Of a DNA stretch of 17,220 nt, positions 6,392-14,246 are shown one piece after another. The notes below the pieces were generated by a model. It did no database searches. It worked only from the letters and a program-made list of their open reading frames with translations, and was not told where the DNA came from. Source of the stretch: Candidatus Mediterraneibacter colneyensis (GTDB taxonomy: Bacteria; Bacillota; Clostridia; Lachnospirales; Lachnospiraceae). A program made the position numbers and the translations under genes. The stretch spans positions 1-17,220 of the forward strand of contig DXEY01000112.1 in the NCBI GenBank assembly GCA_019114745.1. Direction: 5' to 3'. Numbering within the stretch: position 1 is the first letter of the stretch; every line of letters begins with the position of its first letter.

Positions 6392-7892
6392 GAGAAGGTT
6401 CCGCAATCATATCTCGATCATTCTTGAGCAGACGGGAGCTGCGCTCGCAGGTCTTTTCATACTGGCAGCGACAGCCGTGTTCCAGAGCCTGGATGAGATC
6501 ACCAGTGAAGATATCTCAGCTCTTACAGACAGGAGCCTGCTGATCCTTCTGTCAGTAACGGCGCTGCTTCTGTTCAGTGTTTTGAGCCAGGTGTTCGTCT
6601 GGTCAAAGACCTACATATCAATTGAAGAAAATGCGGTTGTGATCGAGAAGGGAAGCATTAATAAAAAGAAAAATACGATCGGCATACGCAATATTTCCAA
6701 TATCAATCTGGAGCAGAACCTGCTGGAGATGCTTCTGGGCACCTGTAAGGTAAAGCTGGATACAAACAGCCTTTCCACTGCGGACAGCACCGATGTGAAG
6801 ATCGTGCTCAAAAAGGCGGATGCGCTCTGGTTCCAGCAGACGGTCACAGAAAAGCTGGAGGCAGGAAGAGCCGGCATGGATGCAGTCGCTGTCCATGGGG
6901 AAAACCCGGGAGAAGGGGAGACATATGACGTGCGCGCCGATATCGGGGATATCATCAGCCACGGCGTCTTTTCCATCAGTGTGGTGTCGGTCGCGCTTTT
7001 CCTTCTGGTGATTGTGGGGACAGTGTTTTCTGTTAAAGAGTTCCTGGATGATCCGGGGGTGATCGGCACCATCGCCGGGGGGACTGCCGCTGTGGTTATC
7101 GCGGTGCTCATTGCCGGATCAGCTCTCTGGGATACGGTGAAAGATTTCGTAAAATACTATGATTTCCGCGCAAAACGAAGAGACGATAAGATCTACATTA
7201 AATATGGGTTCCTGAAGAAAGTGGAATATACGATTCCGGTGGATAAGATCCAGGCGCTGAAGCTGCGCCAGTCCTTTGTCGCCCGTATCGGAGGCAGATA
7301 TATGGCGGAGATCGTGAACGTGGGGATGGGCGATGACCAGGAGGAACGTCACTCTTTCCTTGTCCTCTACTGTACGCCGGAAAAGCTGAAAGAACGGCTT
7401 CTCCTGCTCCTCCCCGAGTACGCCCGGACAGTGGATCAGCCGGTGGAGCGGATCCCTTACGGCGCGTGGGCGGCATGGAGCCTGCCGGCAGCGGTGTATC
7501 TCGCTGTTGTATTGTGCTGCTCTTATCTGTGCAGTTTTATCCTGGACGGGCAGATGTCTTCGGACGCATACCGGCTGCCTGTGCTGCTTGTGACGGCTGC
7601 GTTTATTCTGGGCATGCCGGTTGTCCTGCTGCTTGTGTACCGGACGGCAGGCGTGGGAATGGGCGGGCATTTCCTGAAGATCACGCGCGGTTATTTCGGG
7701 AAGGAGATTATTTCTGTGAAGTACGGCAAGATCCAGTACGTGGAGTTTAAGCAGAACCTTATCGCGAAGGCATGGGGGATCAAAAAGGGAGAGATCCATC
7801 TGCTCGCCGCCTCTGACAATGCGTGCCACAGTATTCCGTATTTTACGGGAAATAAGGAAGAGATCATAAAAAGGGGAATGCTCATCTTTTAA
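6381..7892 (+). CDS. Membrane PH-domain protein, YdbT-like (three bPH_2 domains)
   Basis: A 503-residue protein built from three repeats of a transmembrane pair followed by a bPH_2 domain. Membrane pairs lie near residues 18-35/52-72, 195-215/225-245 and 362-385/395-420. The PH-like domains are marked by TYISIEENAVVIEKGSINKK with TIGIRNISNINLEQNLLE, then IYIKYGFLKKVEYTIPVDKI with QALKLRQSFVARIGGR, then FLKITRGYFGKEIISVKYGK with IQYVEFKQNLIAKAWG. This is the architecture of Bacillus YdbT. The ATG at 6381 follows AGAGGAGGGAG and overlaps the ydbS-like stop; the ATG at 6360 is an alternative without a good ribosome site. The partners probably act together at the membrane in cell-envelope protection. 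The acidic loop near residues 160-190 is not conserved in any way I recognise. Confidence 0.87.
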   Translation: MEHKRRFRNHISIILEQTGAALAGLFILAATAVFQSLDEITSEDISALTDRSLLILLSVTALLLFSVLSQVFVWSKTYISIEENAVVIEKGSINKKKNTIGIRNISNINLEQNLLEMLLGTCKVKLDTNSLSTADSTDVKIVLKKADALWFQQTVTEKLEAGRAGMDAVAVHGENPGEGETYDVRADIGDIISHGVFSISVVSVALFLLVIVGTVFSVKEFLDDPGVIGTIAGGTAAVVIAVLIAGSALWDTVKDFVKYYDFRAKRRDDKIYIKYGFLKKVEYTIPVDKIQALKLRQSFVARIGGRYMAEIVNVGMGDDQEERHSFLVLYCTPEKLKERLLLLLPEYARTVDQPVERIPYGAWAAWSLPAAVYLAVVLCCSYLCSFILDGQMSSDAYRLPVLLVTAAFILGMPVVLLLVYRTAGVGMGGHFLKITRGYFGKEIISVKYGKIQYVEFKQNLIAKAWGIKKGEIHLLAASDNACHSIPYFTGNKEEIIKRGMLIF

Positions 7893-7906
7893 ACTTCTGC
7901 CGATAG

Positions 7907-7915
7907 TGTTATACT
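7907..7915 (+). promoter_or_regulatory. Extended -10 promoter before the M16C peptidase gene
   Basis: TGT followed by TATACT (7910-7915) is an extended -10 element. The sequence 17 bp upstream (TTTTAA) is a poor -35, as is usual for extended -10 promoters. A short dyad, ATAGT-5-ACTAT, overlaps it. The leader to the ribosome site is about 55 bases. No terminator is visible between the ydbT-like stop and this site, so read-through from the upstream pair is also possible. Confidence 0.5.
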
Positions 7916-7991
7916 ATTATAGCATTCCCGGCGCAAAGAGGCAGTATGCCGCGCGGCGCCGGAGAGACATTATCGGTAAGGAGACATGAAT

Positions 7992-10952
7992 ATGAGCATA
8001 TCTGATCTGACAGCTTATGAGGTGATCCAGAAGAGAGATCTGACAGACCTGAAATCCCGTGGGGTACTGCTGAAACATAAAAAGAGCGGCGCGCGCGTGC
8101 TGCTTATGGAGAATGACGATGAGAACAAAGTGTTTGCAATCGGATTCAGGACGCCTCCGTCCGACAGCACCGGAGTACCGCATATTATGGAACACTCCGT
8201 ACTCTGCGGTTCACGGGATTTTCCGGTGAAAGATCCTTTTGTGGAGCTTGTAAAAGGCTCTCTCAATACATTTTTGAATGCGATGACCTATCCGGATAAG
8301 ACGGTTTATCCGGTGGCAAGCTGCAATGACAAAGATTTTCAGAACCTGATGCATGTATATATGGACGCAGTGTTCTACCCGAATATTTACCAGAGTGACA
8401 AGACGTTCCGGCAGGAGGGCTGGAGCTATCACCTGGATGATCCGGACGGCGAACTGACCTTATCCGGCGTCGTCTATAATGAGATGAAAGGGGCGTTCTC
8501 ATCGCCGGAGGGCGTACTCGACCGGATGATCTTAAACTCACTCTTCCCGGATACTTCCTATGCAAATGAGTCCGGGGGAGACCCGGAGGTGATCCCGGAA
8601 CTGACGTATGAGCAGTTCCTTGATTTCCACAGGAAATATTATCATCCCTCCAACAGCTATATCTACCTGTACGGGGATATGGATATGGAGGAGAAATTAA
8701 GATGGCTGGACGAGAATTATCTGTCTGATTTTGAACAGATCGAGGTGGACTCTGAGATACGCTTCCAGCAGCCGTTCCCGGAAATGAAAGAGATCGTTCA
8801 GAAATATTCGATAGCAAGCGATGAAAATGAAGCCGACAATACTTATCTTTCTTACAATAAAGTAATAGGCACGTCGCTGGATGAAAAGCTGTATCTGGCG
8901 TTCCAGATCCTGGATTATGCCCTCCTGTCTGCGCCGGGCGCGCCGCTGAAAAAGGCGCTCCTCGATGCGGGGATCGGGAAGGATATTATGGGCTCCTATG
9001 ACAACGGCGTGTACCAGCCGATCTTTTCCGTGATCGCGAAAAATGCCAACATGGATCAGAAAGAAGAGTTCATCCGGGTGGTGGAAGATACTCTGAAGGA
9101 GCTTGCCGGGAAAGGAATCGACAGAAAATCGCTCCGTGCCGGGATCAATTATTACGAGTTCCGGTTCCGCGAGGCGGATTTTGGAAACTATCCGCGGGGG
9201 CTGATGTACGGGCTTCAGCTCTTTGACAGCTGGCTGTATGACGATGAGAAGCCGTTTATCCACATGGAGGCGATCCCGACCTTTGAATTTCTGAAAGAAC
9301 AGGTGGATACGGGATATTTTGAAGACCTGATCCGAAGGTATCTGCTGGATAACCCTCACGGGGCTGTGGTCATGATCTGCCCCGAGCGGGGACGCACAGC
9401 CCGGATGGACAAAGAGCTTGCACAGAAGCTGAGAGCATATAAGGACAGCCTGTCTCCGGAAGAGATCGGAAAACTTGTGCGCGAGACGAAAGAACTGGAG
9501 GCATACCAGGAGGAAGAGTCCTCCCCTGAGGATCTGGCAAAGATCCCGGTGCTTAAGCGGGAGGATATCTCCCGGGAGATCGCCCCGGTCTACAATGAAG
9601 AGAAAGACCTGGACGGCGTCCGGATGGTACACCACGATGTGGAGACCAACGGGATCGGATACGTGACTTTGATGTTCGACCTTTCCGGCATCCGAGAAGA
9701 GAAGCTGCCGTATGCCGGGCTTCTCCAGAGTGTGCTGGGCATCATCGATACAACGAACTACGGCTATGGAGAGCTGTTCAATGAGATCAATGTGCATACC
9801 GGCGGGATCGGCACTTCGCTGGAACTCTATACAGACGTGACGAAAGTAAAGGAGAAAGATTTCCGCGCCACATTTGAGATCCGGGGAAAAGCGCTTTATC
9901 CGAAGATGGACGTGCTCCTCTCGATGATGCGCGAGATCCTTATGGAATCCAGACTGGATGATGAGAAGCGGTTAAAGGAGATCCTTGCCATGCTCAAGTC
10001 CCGTCTTCAGATGTCATTCCTGTCATCGGGACACACGACGGCTGCGCTCCGTGCGCTCTCGTATACATCGCCGATCGCCAGGTTCAAGGATGATACAGAC
10101 GGCATCGGCTATTATGAAGTCGTCAAAGAGCTGGAAGAACATTTTGAAGAACACAAAGAAGAACTCATCTCCAACCTGAAGGCGATCACGGCGAAGATCT
10201 TCCGCGCCGACAATATGATGGTCAGCTATACATCCGCTCAGGAAGGGCTTCCGATGCTCGAAAAAGCCTTTGGAGCTGTAAGGAACGGACTCAACGACAG
10301 CACTGCTCAGGATCAGGCAGATGCTGCCCGCATGGAGAGCGAAGTAGAAGGAGACTGCATCATCCACTGCAAAAAGCGCAACGAAGGCTTTAAGACTTCC
10401 TCAAAAGTACAGTACGTGGCAAGAGTGGGGAACTTTATCGACGGCGGGGCAGAGTATACCGGAGCCCTGCAGATCCTGAAAGTGATCTTAAGCTATGACT
10501 ACCTGTGGCAGAATATCCGCGTCAAAGGCGGGGCATACGGCTGTATGAGCAATTTCAACCGGATCGGGGAAGGATATCTCATCTCTTACCGTGATCCGAA
10601 CCTGAAAAAGACGATGGAAGTATATGAGGGCGTTGTAGATTACCTCAAAAACTTCGATGTGAGCGACCGCGACATGAATAAATTTATCATCGGAACCATC
10701 AGCAATATCGACCGTCCGATGAACCCGTCCGCCAAAGGCAGCCGTTCCATGAACCTGTATATGAACCGGGTGACAGAGGAGATGATCCGTCAGGAGAGGG
10801 CGCAGATCCTTGATGCAGATCAGGCAGATATCCGGGCGCTCGCGAAAGTGCTCGAAGCGATGCTGAGCGAACATTCCCTCTGCGTGATCGGAAGCGAAGA
10901 AAAGATCGAAGAGAACCGGGATATGTTCATGGAAGTAAAAACACTGGCGTAA
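7992..10952 (+). CDS. M16C (insulinase/presequence protease-like) zinc metallopeptidase
   Basis: A 986-residue peptidase of the PreP/Cym1 subfamily, which degrades peptides inside a closed two-half chamber. The inverted zinc motif HIMEH is at residues 64-68, with Glu67 as the catalytic base and His64/His68 as ligands. The third ligand is Glu164 in VVYNEMKGAFSSPEG. The subfamily signature VKDPFVELVKGSLNTFLNAM continues with TYPDKTVYPVAS. The C-terminal half carries RVKGGAYGCMSNFNR, which supplies the Arg/Tyr substrate-binding pair of M16 enzymes. There is no signal peptide, so it is probably a cytosolic peptide scavenger. AAGGAG ends 8 nt before the ATG at 7992 but only 2 nt before an ATG at 7986, so the later start is preferred (the alternative adds Met-Asn). 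era follows, separated by a palindromic element. Confidence 0.93.
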   Translation: MSISDLTAYEVIQKRDLTDLKSRGVLLKHKKSGARVLLMENDDENKVFAIGFRTPPSDSTGVPHIMEHSVLCGSRDFPVKDPFVELVKGSLNTFLNAMTYPDKTVYPVASCNDKDFQNLMHVYMDAVFYPNIYQSDKTFRQEGWSYHLDDPDGELTLSGVVYNEMKGAFSSPEGVLDRMILNSLFPDTSYANESGGDPEVIPELTYEQFLDFHRKYYHPSNSYIYLYGDMDMEEKLRWLDENYLSDFEQIEVDSEIRFQQPFPEMKEIVQKYSIASDENEADNTYLSYNKVIGTSLDEKLYLAFQILDYALLSAPGAPLKKALLDAGIGKDIMGSYDNGVYQPIFSVIAKNANMDQKEEFIRVVEDTLKELAGKGIDRKSLRAGINYYEFRFREADFGNYPRGLMYGLQLFDSWLYDDEKPFIHMEAIPTFEFLKEQVDTGYFEDLIRRYLLDNPHGAVVMICPERGRTARMDKELAQKLRAYKDSLSPEEIGKLVRETKELEAYQEEESSPEDLAKIPVLKREDISREIAPVYNEEKDLDGVRMVHHDVETNGIGYVTLMFDLSGIREEKLPYAGLLQSVLGIIDTTNYGYGELFNEINVHTGGIGTSLELYTDVTKVKEKDFRATFEIRGKALYPKMDVLLSMMREILMESRLDDEKRLKEILAMLKSRLQMSFLSSGHTTAALRALSYTSPIARFKDDTDGIGYYEVVKELEEHFEEHKEELISNLKAITAKIFRADNMMVSYTSAQEGLPMLEKAFGAVRNGLNDSTAQDQADAARMESEVEGDCIIHCKKRNEGFKTSSKVQYVARVGNFIDGGAEYTGALQILKVILSYDYLWQNIRVKGGAYGCMSNFNRIGEGYLISYRDPNLKKTMEVYEGVVDYLKNFDVSDRDMNKFIIGTISNIDRPMNPSAKGSRSMNLYMNRVTEEMIRQERAQILDADQADIRALAKVLEAMLSEHSLCVIGSEEKIEENRDMFMEVKTLA

Positions 10953-10972
10953 AATGTGAAAAAACTGTGAAC

Positions 10973-11007
10973 GGGGACGTAGTAAAATCGAAAATCACTA
11001 CGTCCCC
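10973..11007. repeat. REP-like palindrome upstream of era
   Basis: GGGGACGTAGT (10973-10983) and its perfect complement ACTACGTCCCC (10997-11007) flank a 13-nt A/T-rich loop. The same 11-bp core forms the outer stem of the palindrome beside the transposase at 16765-16811, and both continue as AAAAT after the left arm. It is therefore a dispersed repeat and not a local hairpin. No T-run follows, so it is not a standard terminator. It lies 19 bp before the era start codon, just ahead of the AAAAGGAG ribosome site. Confidence 0.78.
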
Positions 11008-11026
11008 AATTGTAAAAGGAGTATAC

Positions 11027-11923
11027 ATGAAAGAGAATTATAAGTCTGGTTTTGCCACGCTGATCGGCAGGCCGAACGTAGGAAAATCGACCTTGATGAA
11101 CCATCTGATCGGACAGAAGATCGCGATCACGTCGAATAAGCCCCAGACAACGAGGAACCGGATCCAGACTGTCCTGACGACGGAGGAGGGACAGATCATA
11201 TTTGTAGATACCCCGGGCATCCACAAGGCGAAAAACAAGCTGGGGGAATATATGGTGCATATTGCGGAGCGCTCCCTGAATGAGGTGGATGTGGTGCTCT
11301 GGCTTGTGGAGCCTTCCACCTTTATCGGAGCCGGAGAACGCCATATCATCGACCAGCTTAAGAAGGTGCAGACACCGGTCATCCTTGTGATCAACAAGAT
11401 CGACATGGTGAAAAAAGAAGAGCTGCTTCCGGCAATCGATACATACCGGAAGGAATATGATTTTGCAGATATCGTTCCGGTATCCGCGAGAAACGGCGAT
11501 AATGCGGACGAACTTGTGAAAGTGATCCTGAAATATCTTCCGTATGGGCCTCAGTTCTATGATGAAGATACAGTGACAGACCAGCCGGAGCGCCAGATCG
11601 TGGCGGAGCTGATCCGTGAGAAGGCGCTTCACTGCCTGAATGAAGAGATCCCCCATGGGATCGCGGTTGCCATCGACCGGATGAAGATGGAGCGCAAAGT
11701 CATGCATATCGACGCGACGATCATCTGCGAGCGGGATTCCCACAAAGGGATTATCATCGGAAAGCAGGGAAGTATGCTCAAAAAGATCGGCAGCACCGCC
11801 CGGTACGAGATCGAGCGTATGCTGGACTGCAGGGTGAATCTGAAACTCTGGGTAAAGGTGCAGAAGAACTGGCGGGACAGCGATTACATGATGAAGAACT
11901 TCGGATACCGGGAAGACGAGTAG
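11027..11923 (+). CDS. era: GTPase Era
   Basis: A 298-residue Era, an essential GTPase that binds 16S rRNA near its 3' end and aids 30S subunit maturation. The G1 loop GRPNVGKS is at 14-21, the switch region PQTTRNRI at 39-46, G3 DTPG at 61-64, G4 NKID at 123-126 and G5 SAR at 153-155. The C-terminal KH domain carries the GIIIGKQG RNA-binding loop at 241-248. The length is normal for the family. The ATG at 11027 follows AAAAGGAG with 5-nt spacing; the longer in-frame ATG upstream would translate through the palindrome and is rejected. In many Firmicutes era is followed by yqzL, recO and glycyl-tRNA synthetase genes. Here that order is kept but interrupted by about 2.4 kb of PadR genes. Confidence 0.96.
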   Translation: MKENYKSGFATLIGRPNVGKSTLMNHLIGQKIAITSNKPQTTRNRIQTVLTTEEGQIIFVDTPGIHKAKNKLGEYMVHIAERSLNEVDVVLWLVEPSTFIGAGERHIIDQLKKVQTPVILVINKIDMVKKEELLPAIDTYRKEYDFADIVPVSARNGDNADELVKVILKYLPYGPQFYDEDTVTDQPERQIVAELIREKALHCLNEEIPHGIAVAIDRMKMERKVMHIDATIICERDSHKGIIIGKQGSMLKKIGSTARYEIERMLDCRVNLKLWVKVQKNWRDSDYMMKNFGYREDE

Positions 11924-11938
11924 TACATGGCAGGACGG

Positions 11939-11967
11939 AGGCGCCGCCGCATCGGTCAGCGGCGCCT
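11939..11967. terminator. GC-rich hairpin between convergent era and the DUF2812 gene
   Basis: AGGCGCCGC (11939-11947) pairs perfectly with GCGGCGCCT (11959-11967) around an 11-nt loop. It starts 15 bp after the era stop and overlaps the last codons and stop of the convergent DUF2812 gene. Its position suits a bidirectional transcription barrier, but neither side has a T-run. Intrinsic termination is therefore uncertain. Confidence 0.4.
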
Positions 11968-12504
11968 GTACAGCCAGTAAATCTTTCCGGCCGCGTACAG
12001 TTCAAGGACAAGCATGAGGCACAGAAAGATGCGGATCACGGTGTTTTCACCCAGGCTGAATGGATTTGTGATAAAAAATAACAGAATGGTGAAAACATAT
12101 GTGAGCAGGCTGAAAAGATACCGTTTTAACAGCCTGAGATATCCGGCGGCTTTTGAGGCGTGATCTGAAAAGATTTCTTCGTCCGCATCCGGGCGGATGC
12201 GCTCAAAGTACTGGGCGTAACCGTTCATATTCCCGATGATATGGCGCCATCCGGCATCTTCGAGCATCATCACATAATTCTGATATTCTGAATACATCTT
12301 AAAACTGCGCAGATCGCATCTGACCAGAAACGCGCTCTCATCAGGAGGAACCTCTCCTTTCCGGGGCGCAGTTCCTGTCTCTTTTGGGATAAATTCATAC
12401 CGGAAACCCCGGATGTTTTTCAGCCGCCATCCCTGTCTGATATAACGGTTGATCCATTCTTCTTCCCTGTCAAGATCCAGGAAACGCAGATGACATTTTT
12501 TCAT
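11956..12504 (-). CDS. DUF2812 domain-containing membrane protein
   Basis: A 182-residue protein with an N-terminal DUF2812 domain (about 1-105). It is recognised by the opening HLRFLDLDREEEWINRYIRQ, GWRLKNIRGFRYEF, the VRCDLRSF strand, EDAGWRHI and a final QYFERI. Two transmembrane segments follow (about 128-146 and 155-176), and the protein ends in YRRR. DUF2812 proteins are usually encoded beside PadR-type repressors, as here; their biochemical role is unknown. I chose the ATG at 12504 because AAAAGGGGG ends 8 nt before it. The in-frame ATG at 12528 has no ribosome site. It lies 73 bp downstream of padR on the same strand and is the likely regulated partner. Confidence 0.82.
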   Translation of the reverse strand: MKKCHLRFLDLDREEEWINRYIRQGWRLKNIRGFRYEFIPKETGTAPRKGEVPPDESAFLVRCDLRSFKMYSEYQNYVMMLEDAGWRHIIGNMNGYAQYFERIRPDADEEIFSDHASKAAGYLRLLKRYLFSLLTYVFTILLFFITNPFSLGENTVIRIFLCLMLVLELYAAGKIYWLYRRR

Positions 12505-12577
12505 AGCCGATGCCCCCTTTTGATTCATTACAATTGATTCGTTAGAATTTGAAGGTTCCCTGTCATGTTCTCTTTCT

Positions 12578-12889
12578 TTATAATCCGAAATTGTCAGCGA
12601 CTGTCACCATGTACCTGAGCCGTTCGGCTTCGGATTTCAGGATCTGCCTGCCAAGGTCAGTCGTCTGGTACAGCTTGCGCCGTTTGTCAGGGCCTGGTAC
12701 GGGAACGATGAGTTTCTGCGAGAGAAGATTCTCGATCGCTCCGTACATAGTTCCGGCGGCGATGCGGACTCTTCCCGAGCTCAGTTCTTCTACTTTCTGC
12801 ATGACATAGTAGCCGTGCCCCGGTGTCAGCAGTGCTGTCAGTATATAAAATGTAGTTTCTGTAAGCGGCAGATATTTATTTTGATTCAT
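12578..12889 (-). CDS. PadR family transcriptional regulator (DUF2812-linked)
   Basis: A 103-residue winged-helix repressor of the small PadR class. The order is LTETTFYILTALLTPGHGYYV, the linker KVEELSSGRVRIAAG, the recognition helix TMYGAIENLLSQKLI and the wing PDKRRKLYQTTDLGRQIL, followed by a short dimerisation helix. The open frame extends further upstream, but that part is A/T-rich leader that includes promoter sequence. The ATG at 12889 follows AAAGGAAA and gives the usual PadR start. The first gene of a two-gene unit with the DUF2812 gene, it is probably autorepressed through the dyad at 12932-12976, which covers the -10 of its promoter. The effector is unknown; PadR proteins often respond to phenolics, drugs or envelope-active compounds. 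Confidence 0.9.
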   Translation of the reverse strand: MNQNKYLPLTETTFYILTALLTPGHGYYVMQKVEELSSGRVRIAAGTMYGAIENLLSQKLIVPVPGPDKRRKLYQTTDLGRQILKSEAERLRYMVTVADNFGL

Positions 12890-12931
12890 TTCAGTAAAAT
12901 TTCCTTTAAAACAGGTTGTTATAAATGAGAT

Positions 12932-12976
12932 TATACAGTTGAAATATATAGTCTGACTGTATATTTTAACTATATA
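12932..12976. promoter_or_regulatory. Probable PadR operator on the DUF2812-side promoter
   Basis: Two 22-bp arms (12932-12953 and 12955-12976) meet at a single central base and match at 19 of 22 positions. The core is AGTT-R-AAATATA-Y-AGTC in each arm. The dyad covers the -10 and predicted start of the minus-strand promoter. Its sequence differs from the dyad at 13051-13099, so the two PadR proteins probably have separate specificities. Assignment to this regulator is inferred from position. Confidence 0.65.
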
Positions 12977-12997
12977 ATATGAAGAAATATTTGTCAA
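12969..12997 (-). promoter_or_regulatory. Sigma-A promoter for padR-DUF2812
   Basis: On the minus strand, TTGACA (12992-12997, full match) and TATAGT (12969-12974, five of six) are separated by 17 bp. The predicted start is near 12962, giving a leader of about 70 bases. The -10 lies inside the right arm of the dyad at 12932-12976, fitting repression by occlusion. Confidence 0.82.
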
Positions 12998-13039
12998 TAT
13001 GAAGGCTCACGCATAAGATAAGATTTTTGTATAAACCGA

Positions 13040-13068
13040 TTGACAAATATACTACTTTGCAATACAAT
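13040..13068 (+). promoter_or_regulatory. Sigma-A promoter for the second padR unit
   Basis: TTGACA (13040-13045, full match) and TACAAT (13063-13068, five of six) are separated by 17 bp. The predicted start near 13075 gives a leader of about 53 bases. The -10 is inside the dyad at 13051-13099. The divergent -35 elements of the two padR promoters are 42 bp apart. Confidence 0.83.
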
Positions 13069-13099
13069 ATAGCTAACCTATATTGCAATACAAAGTAGT
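13051..13099. promoter_or_regulatory. Probable PadR operator on the + strand padR promoter
   Basis: Two 22-bp arms (13051-13072 and 13078-13099) flank a 5-bp centre. Both arms begin ACTACTTTG at the outer end and end AATATAG at the inner end, with a 6-bp unmatched middle. A direct repeat TTGCAATACAA (13057-13067 and 13083-13093) is superimposed. The dyad covers the -10 and predicted start, which suggests autorepression by the adjacent PadR protein. Confidence 0.65.
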
Positions 13100-13127
13100 G
13101 TGTTTCATATGTAAGGCAGGTGAAACT

Positions 13128-13457
13128 ATGATTCCATCGCAGATGCTCAAGGGAACACTGGAAGGATGCATTCTCGCGATTATCAGTAAAAGCGAGACAT
13201 ATGGATATGAGATATCCCGGCAGCTGGAAGAATACGGCTTCGGAAATATTGCTGAGGGAACCATCTACCCCCTGCTCCTGCGCCTGGAGAAAAACGGGAT
13301 GGTGACAGCCGTGTACCGGCAGTCGGAGCTGGGACCGAAGAGGAAATATTATTCCCTGACAGCAAAGGGGAGGACGGAACTCGGGCAGTTCGCCGGGAAT
13401 TACCGTGAGCTGTCGGCGGCAGTGGAACGCCTTTTTTACGATGTGGAGAGCAAGTGA
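13128..13457 (+). CDS. PadR family transcriptional regulator (membrane-protein-linked)
   Basis: A 109-residue PadR-type repressor. MIPSQMLKGTLEGCILAIIS starts the first helices, ETYGYEISRQLEEYGFG the second, EGTIYPLLLRLEKNGMV is the recognition helix and GPKRKYYSLTAKGRTEL is the wing. A C-terminal helix (about 85-105) serves dimerisation. The ATG at 13128 follows AAGGCAGGTG; the earlier in-frame ATG would lie within the operator dyad and is unlikely. The next gene, a membrane protein, starts 68 bp downstream on the same strand and is the likely target. The protein differs clearly from the divergent PadR in the recognition helix, in keeping with the two different operators. The effector is unknown. 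Confidence 0.92.
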   Translation: MIPSQMLKGTLEGCILAIISKSETYGYEISRQLEEYGFGNIAEGTIYPLLLRLEKNGMVTAVYRQSELGPKRKYYSLTAKGRTELGQFAGNYRELSAAVERLFYDVESK

Positions 13458-13525
13458 GAGAAACAGAAGGAGCAGCGAACGGTGAAAAGAAAAGGGTAAG
13501 CTGAGAAATGAAAGGAGGGCGCGGC

Positions 13526-14185
13526 ATGAGTAAGAGAACGAGGGTGCTCAGAGCGGAAAATGAACGGCTGGCGGAAGATCTGTCAAAAGACGGAAAGAAG
13601 GTGCTTGATGATATGCTCCAGTATATCCGGGGATTTGATATCGGTATATACGAGCAGGAGAAGGTGCGCTGTGATATTACCGAGATGCTCCTCGACGGAG
13701 AGCGGCGGGGAGAGACGGCGGCAGCGGTGATCGGCGGGGATTACCGCCTGTTTTGCGACAGTGTGCTCGAGGAGATCCCAAGGCTTACTGTGGCAGAGAA
13801 AGTGATGTTGTTTTTTCGGGATTTCTGCGCCGTGATGGCAGGAGCCTCTCTTATATTCGGAGGCTGTTACTGGCTGGCTGTAGCAGGGCAGGGGATCGCG
13901 GCGGATACGCCATATGTGGATGTCAGAACGGGCTCACTGCTCAAATATCTGCTCATTGTGGCGGCGAGCACAGGGGTTGCCGGAATCTATACCCGCAATC
14001 CATATAAAAGCCGGGGAAAAGAATACCTGAGGATCCTTATCTCCGTGGCGGTCATCATTGTGGCAGCTCAGGGATTCAATCATCTGTTAAGGCAGACGCT
14101 GTTTACGATCCATATCGGCATCCTGCTTCCGGCTGCTGTCGTGATGTTCGTCATTTACAAACTTCTGGATTCCCGGGTGGGATGA
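13526..14185 (+). CDS. PadR-associated membrane protein, DUF1048/HAAS-like N-terminus
   Basis: A 219-residue protein of unknown function. Residues 1-85 are soluble and helical, with LSKDGKKVLDDMLQYIRGFD (19-38), a RCDITEMLLDGERRGE segment (48-63) and AAVIGGDYRLFCDSVLEEIP (66-85). This pattern, helices ending in a GDDY-like FCD motif, resembles DUF1048 or HAAS proteins commonly found just after padR genes. Four hydrophobic segments follow (about 101-121, 139-155, 168-184 and 194-213). I chose the ATG at 13526 because AAAGGAGGG ends about 6 nt before it; the ATG at 13508 has no such site. It is the second gene of the + strand padR unit and the probable regulated output, perhaps an envelope sensor or sigma-factor-like modulator. 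The family assignment is from pattern memory and moderately sure. Confidence 0.72.
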   Translation: MSKRTRVLRAENERLAEDLSKDGKKVLDDMLQYIRGFDIGIYEQEKVRCDITEMLLDGERRGETAAAVIGGDYRLFCDSVLEEIPRLTVAEKVMLFFRDFCAVMAGASLIFGGCYWLAVAGQGIAADTPYVDVRTGSLLKYLLIVAASTGVAGIYTRNPYKSRGKEYLRILISVAVIIVAAQGFNHLLRQTLFTIHIGILLPAAVVMFVIYKLLDSRVG

Positions 14186-14246
14186 AATCCTGTTTGCCAT
14201 CTGCGGGATATTTCATTATAATAACAAAAGAAACTGTCAAGGCTCG

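Noticed and set aside
8697..9797. Long 366-codon open frame on the minus strand inside the M16C gene
   Set aside because: It is antisense to a well-supported peptidase, its His/Phe/Ile-rich composition resembles no family, and it lacks a ribosome site; a codon-bias shadow.
10967..11026. Longer start for era, adding about 20 residues
   Set aside because: The added segment would translate through the palindrome and has no ribosome site, whereas the ATG at 11027 follows AAAAGGAG and gives the standard Era N-terminus.
12520..12891. 12-base repeat TTTTGATTCATT near both minus-strand starts of the padR unit
   Set aside because: Several 12-base matches are expected by chance in a window of this size, and both encode similar MNQ-type starts only by coincidence.
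14207..14243. Minus-strand TTGACA followed by TATAAT downstream of the PadR-linked membrane gene
   Set aside because: The spacer is 14 bp, too short for a sigma-A promoter, and no gene lies in position to use it.
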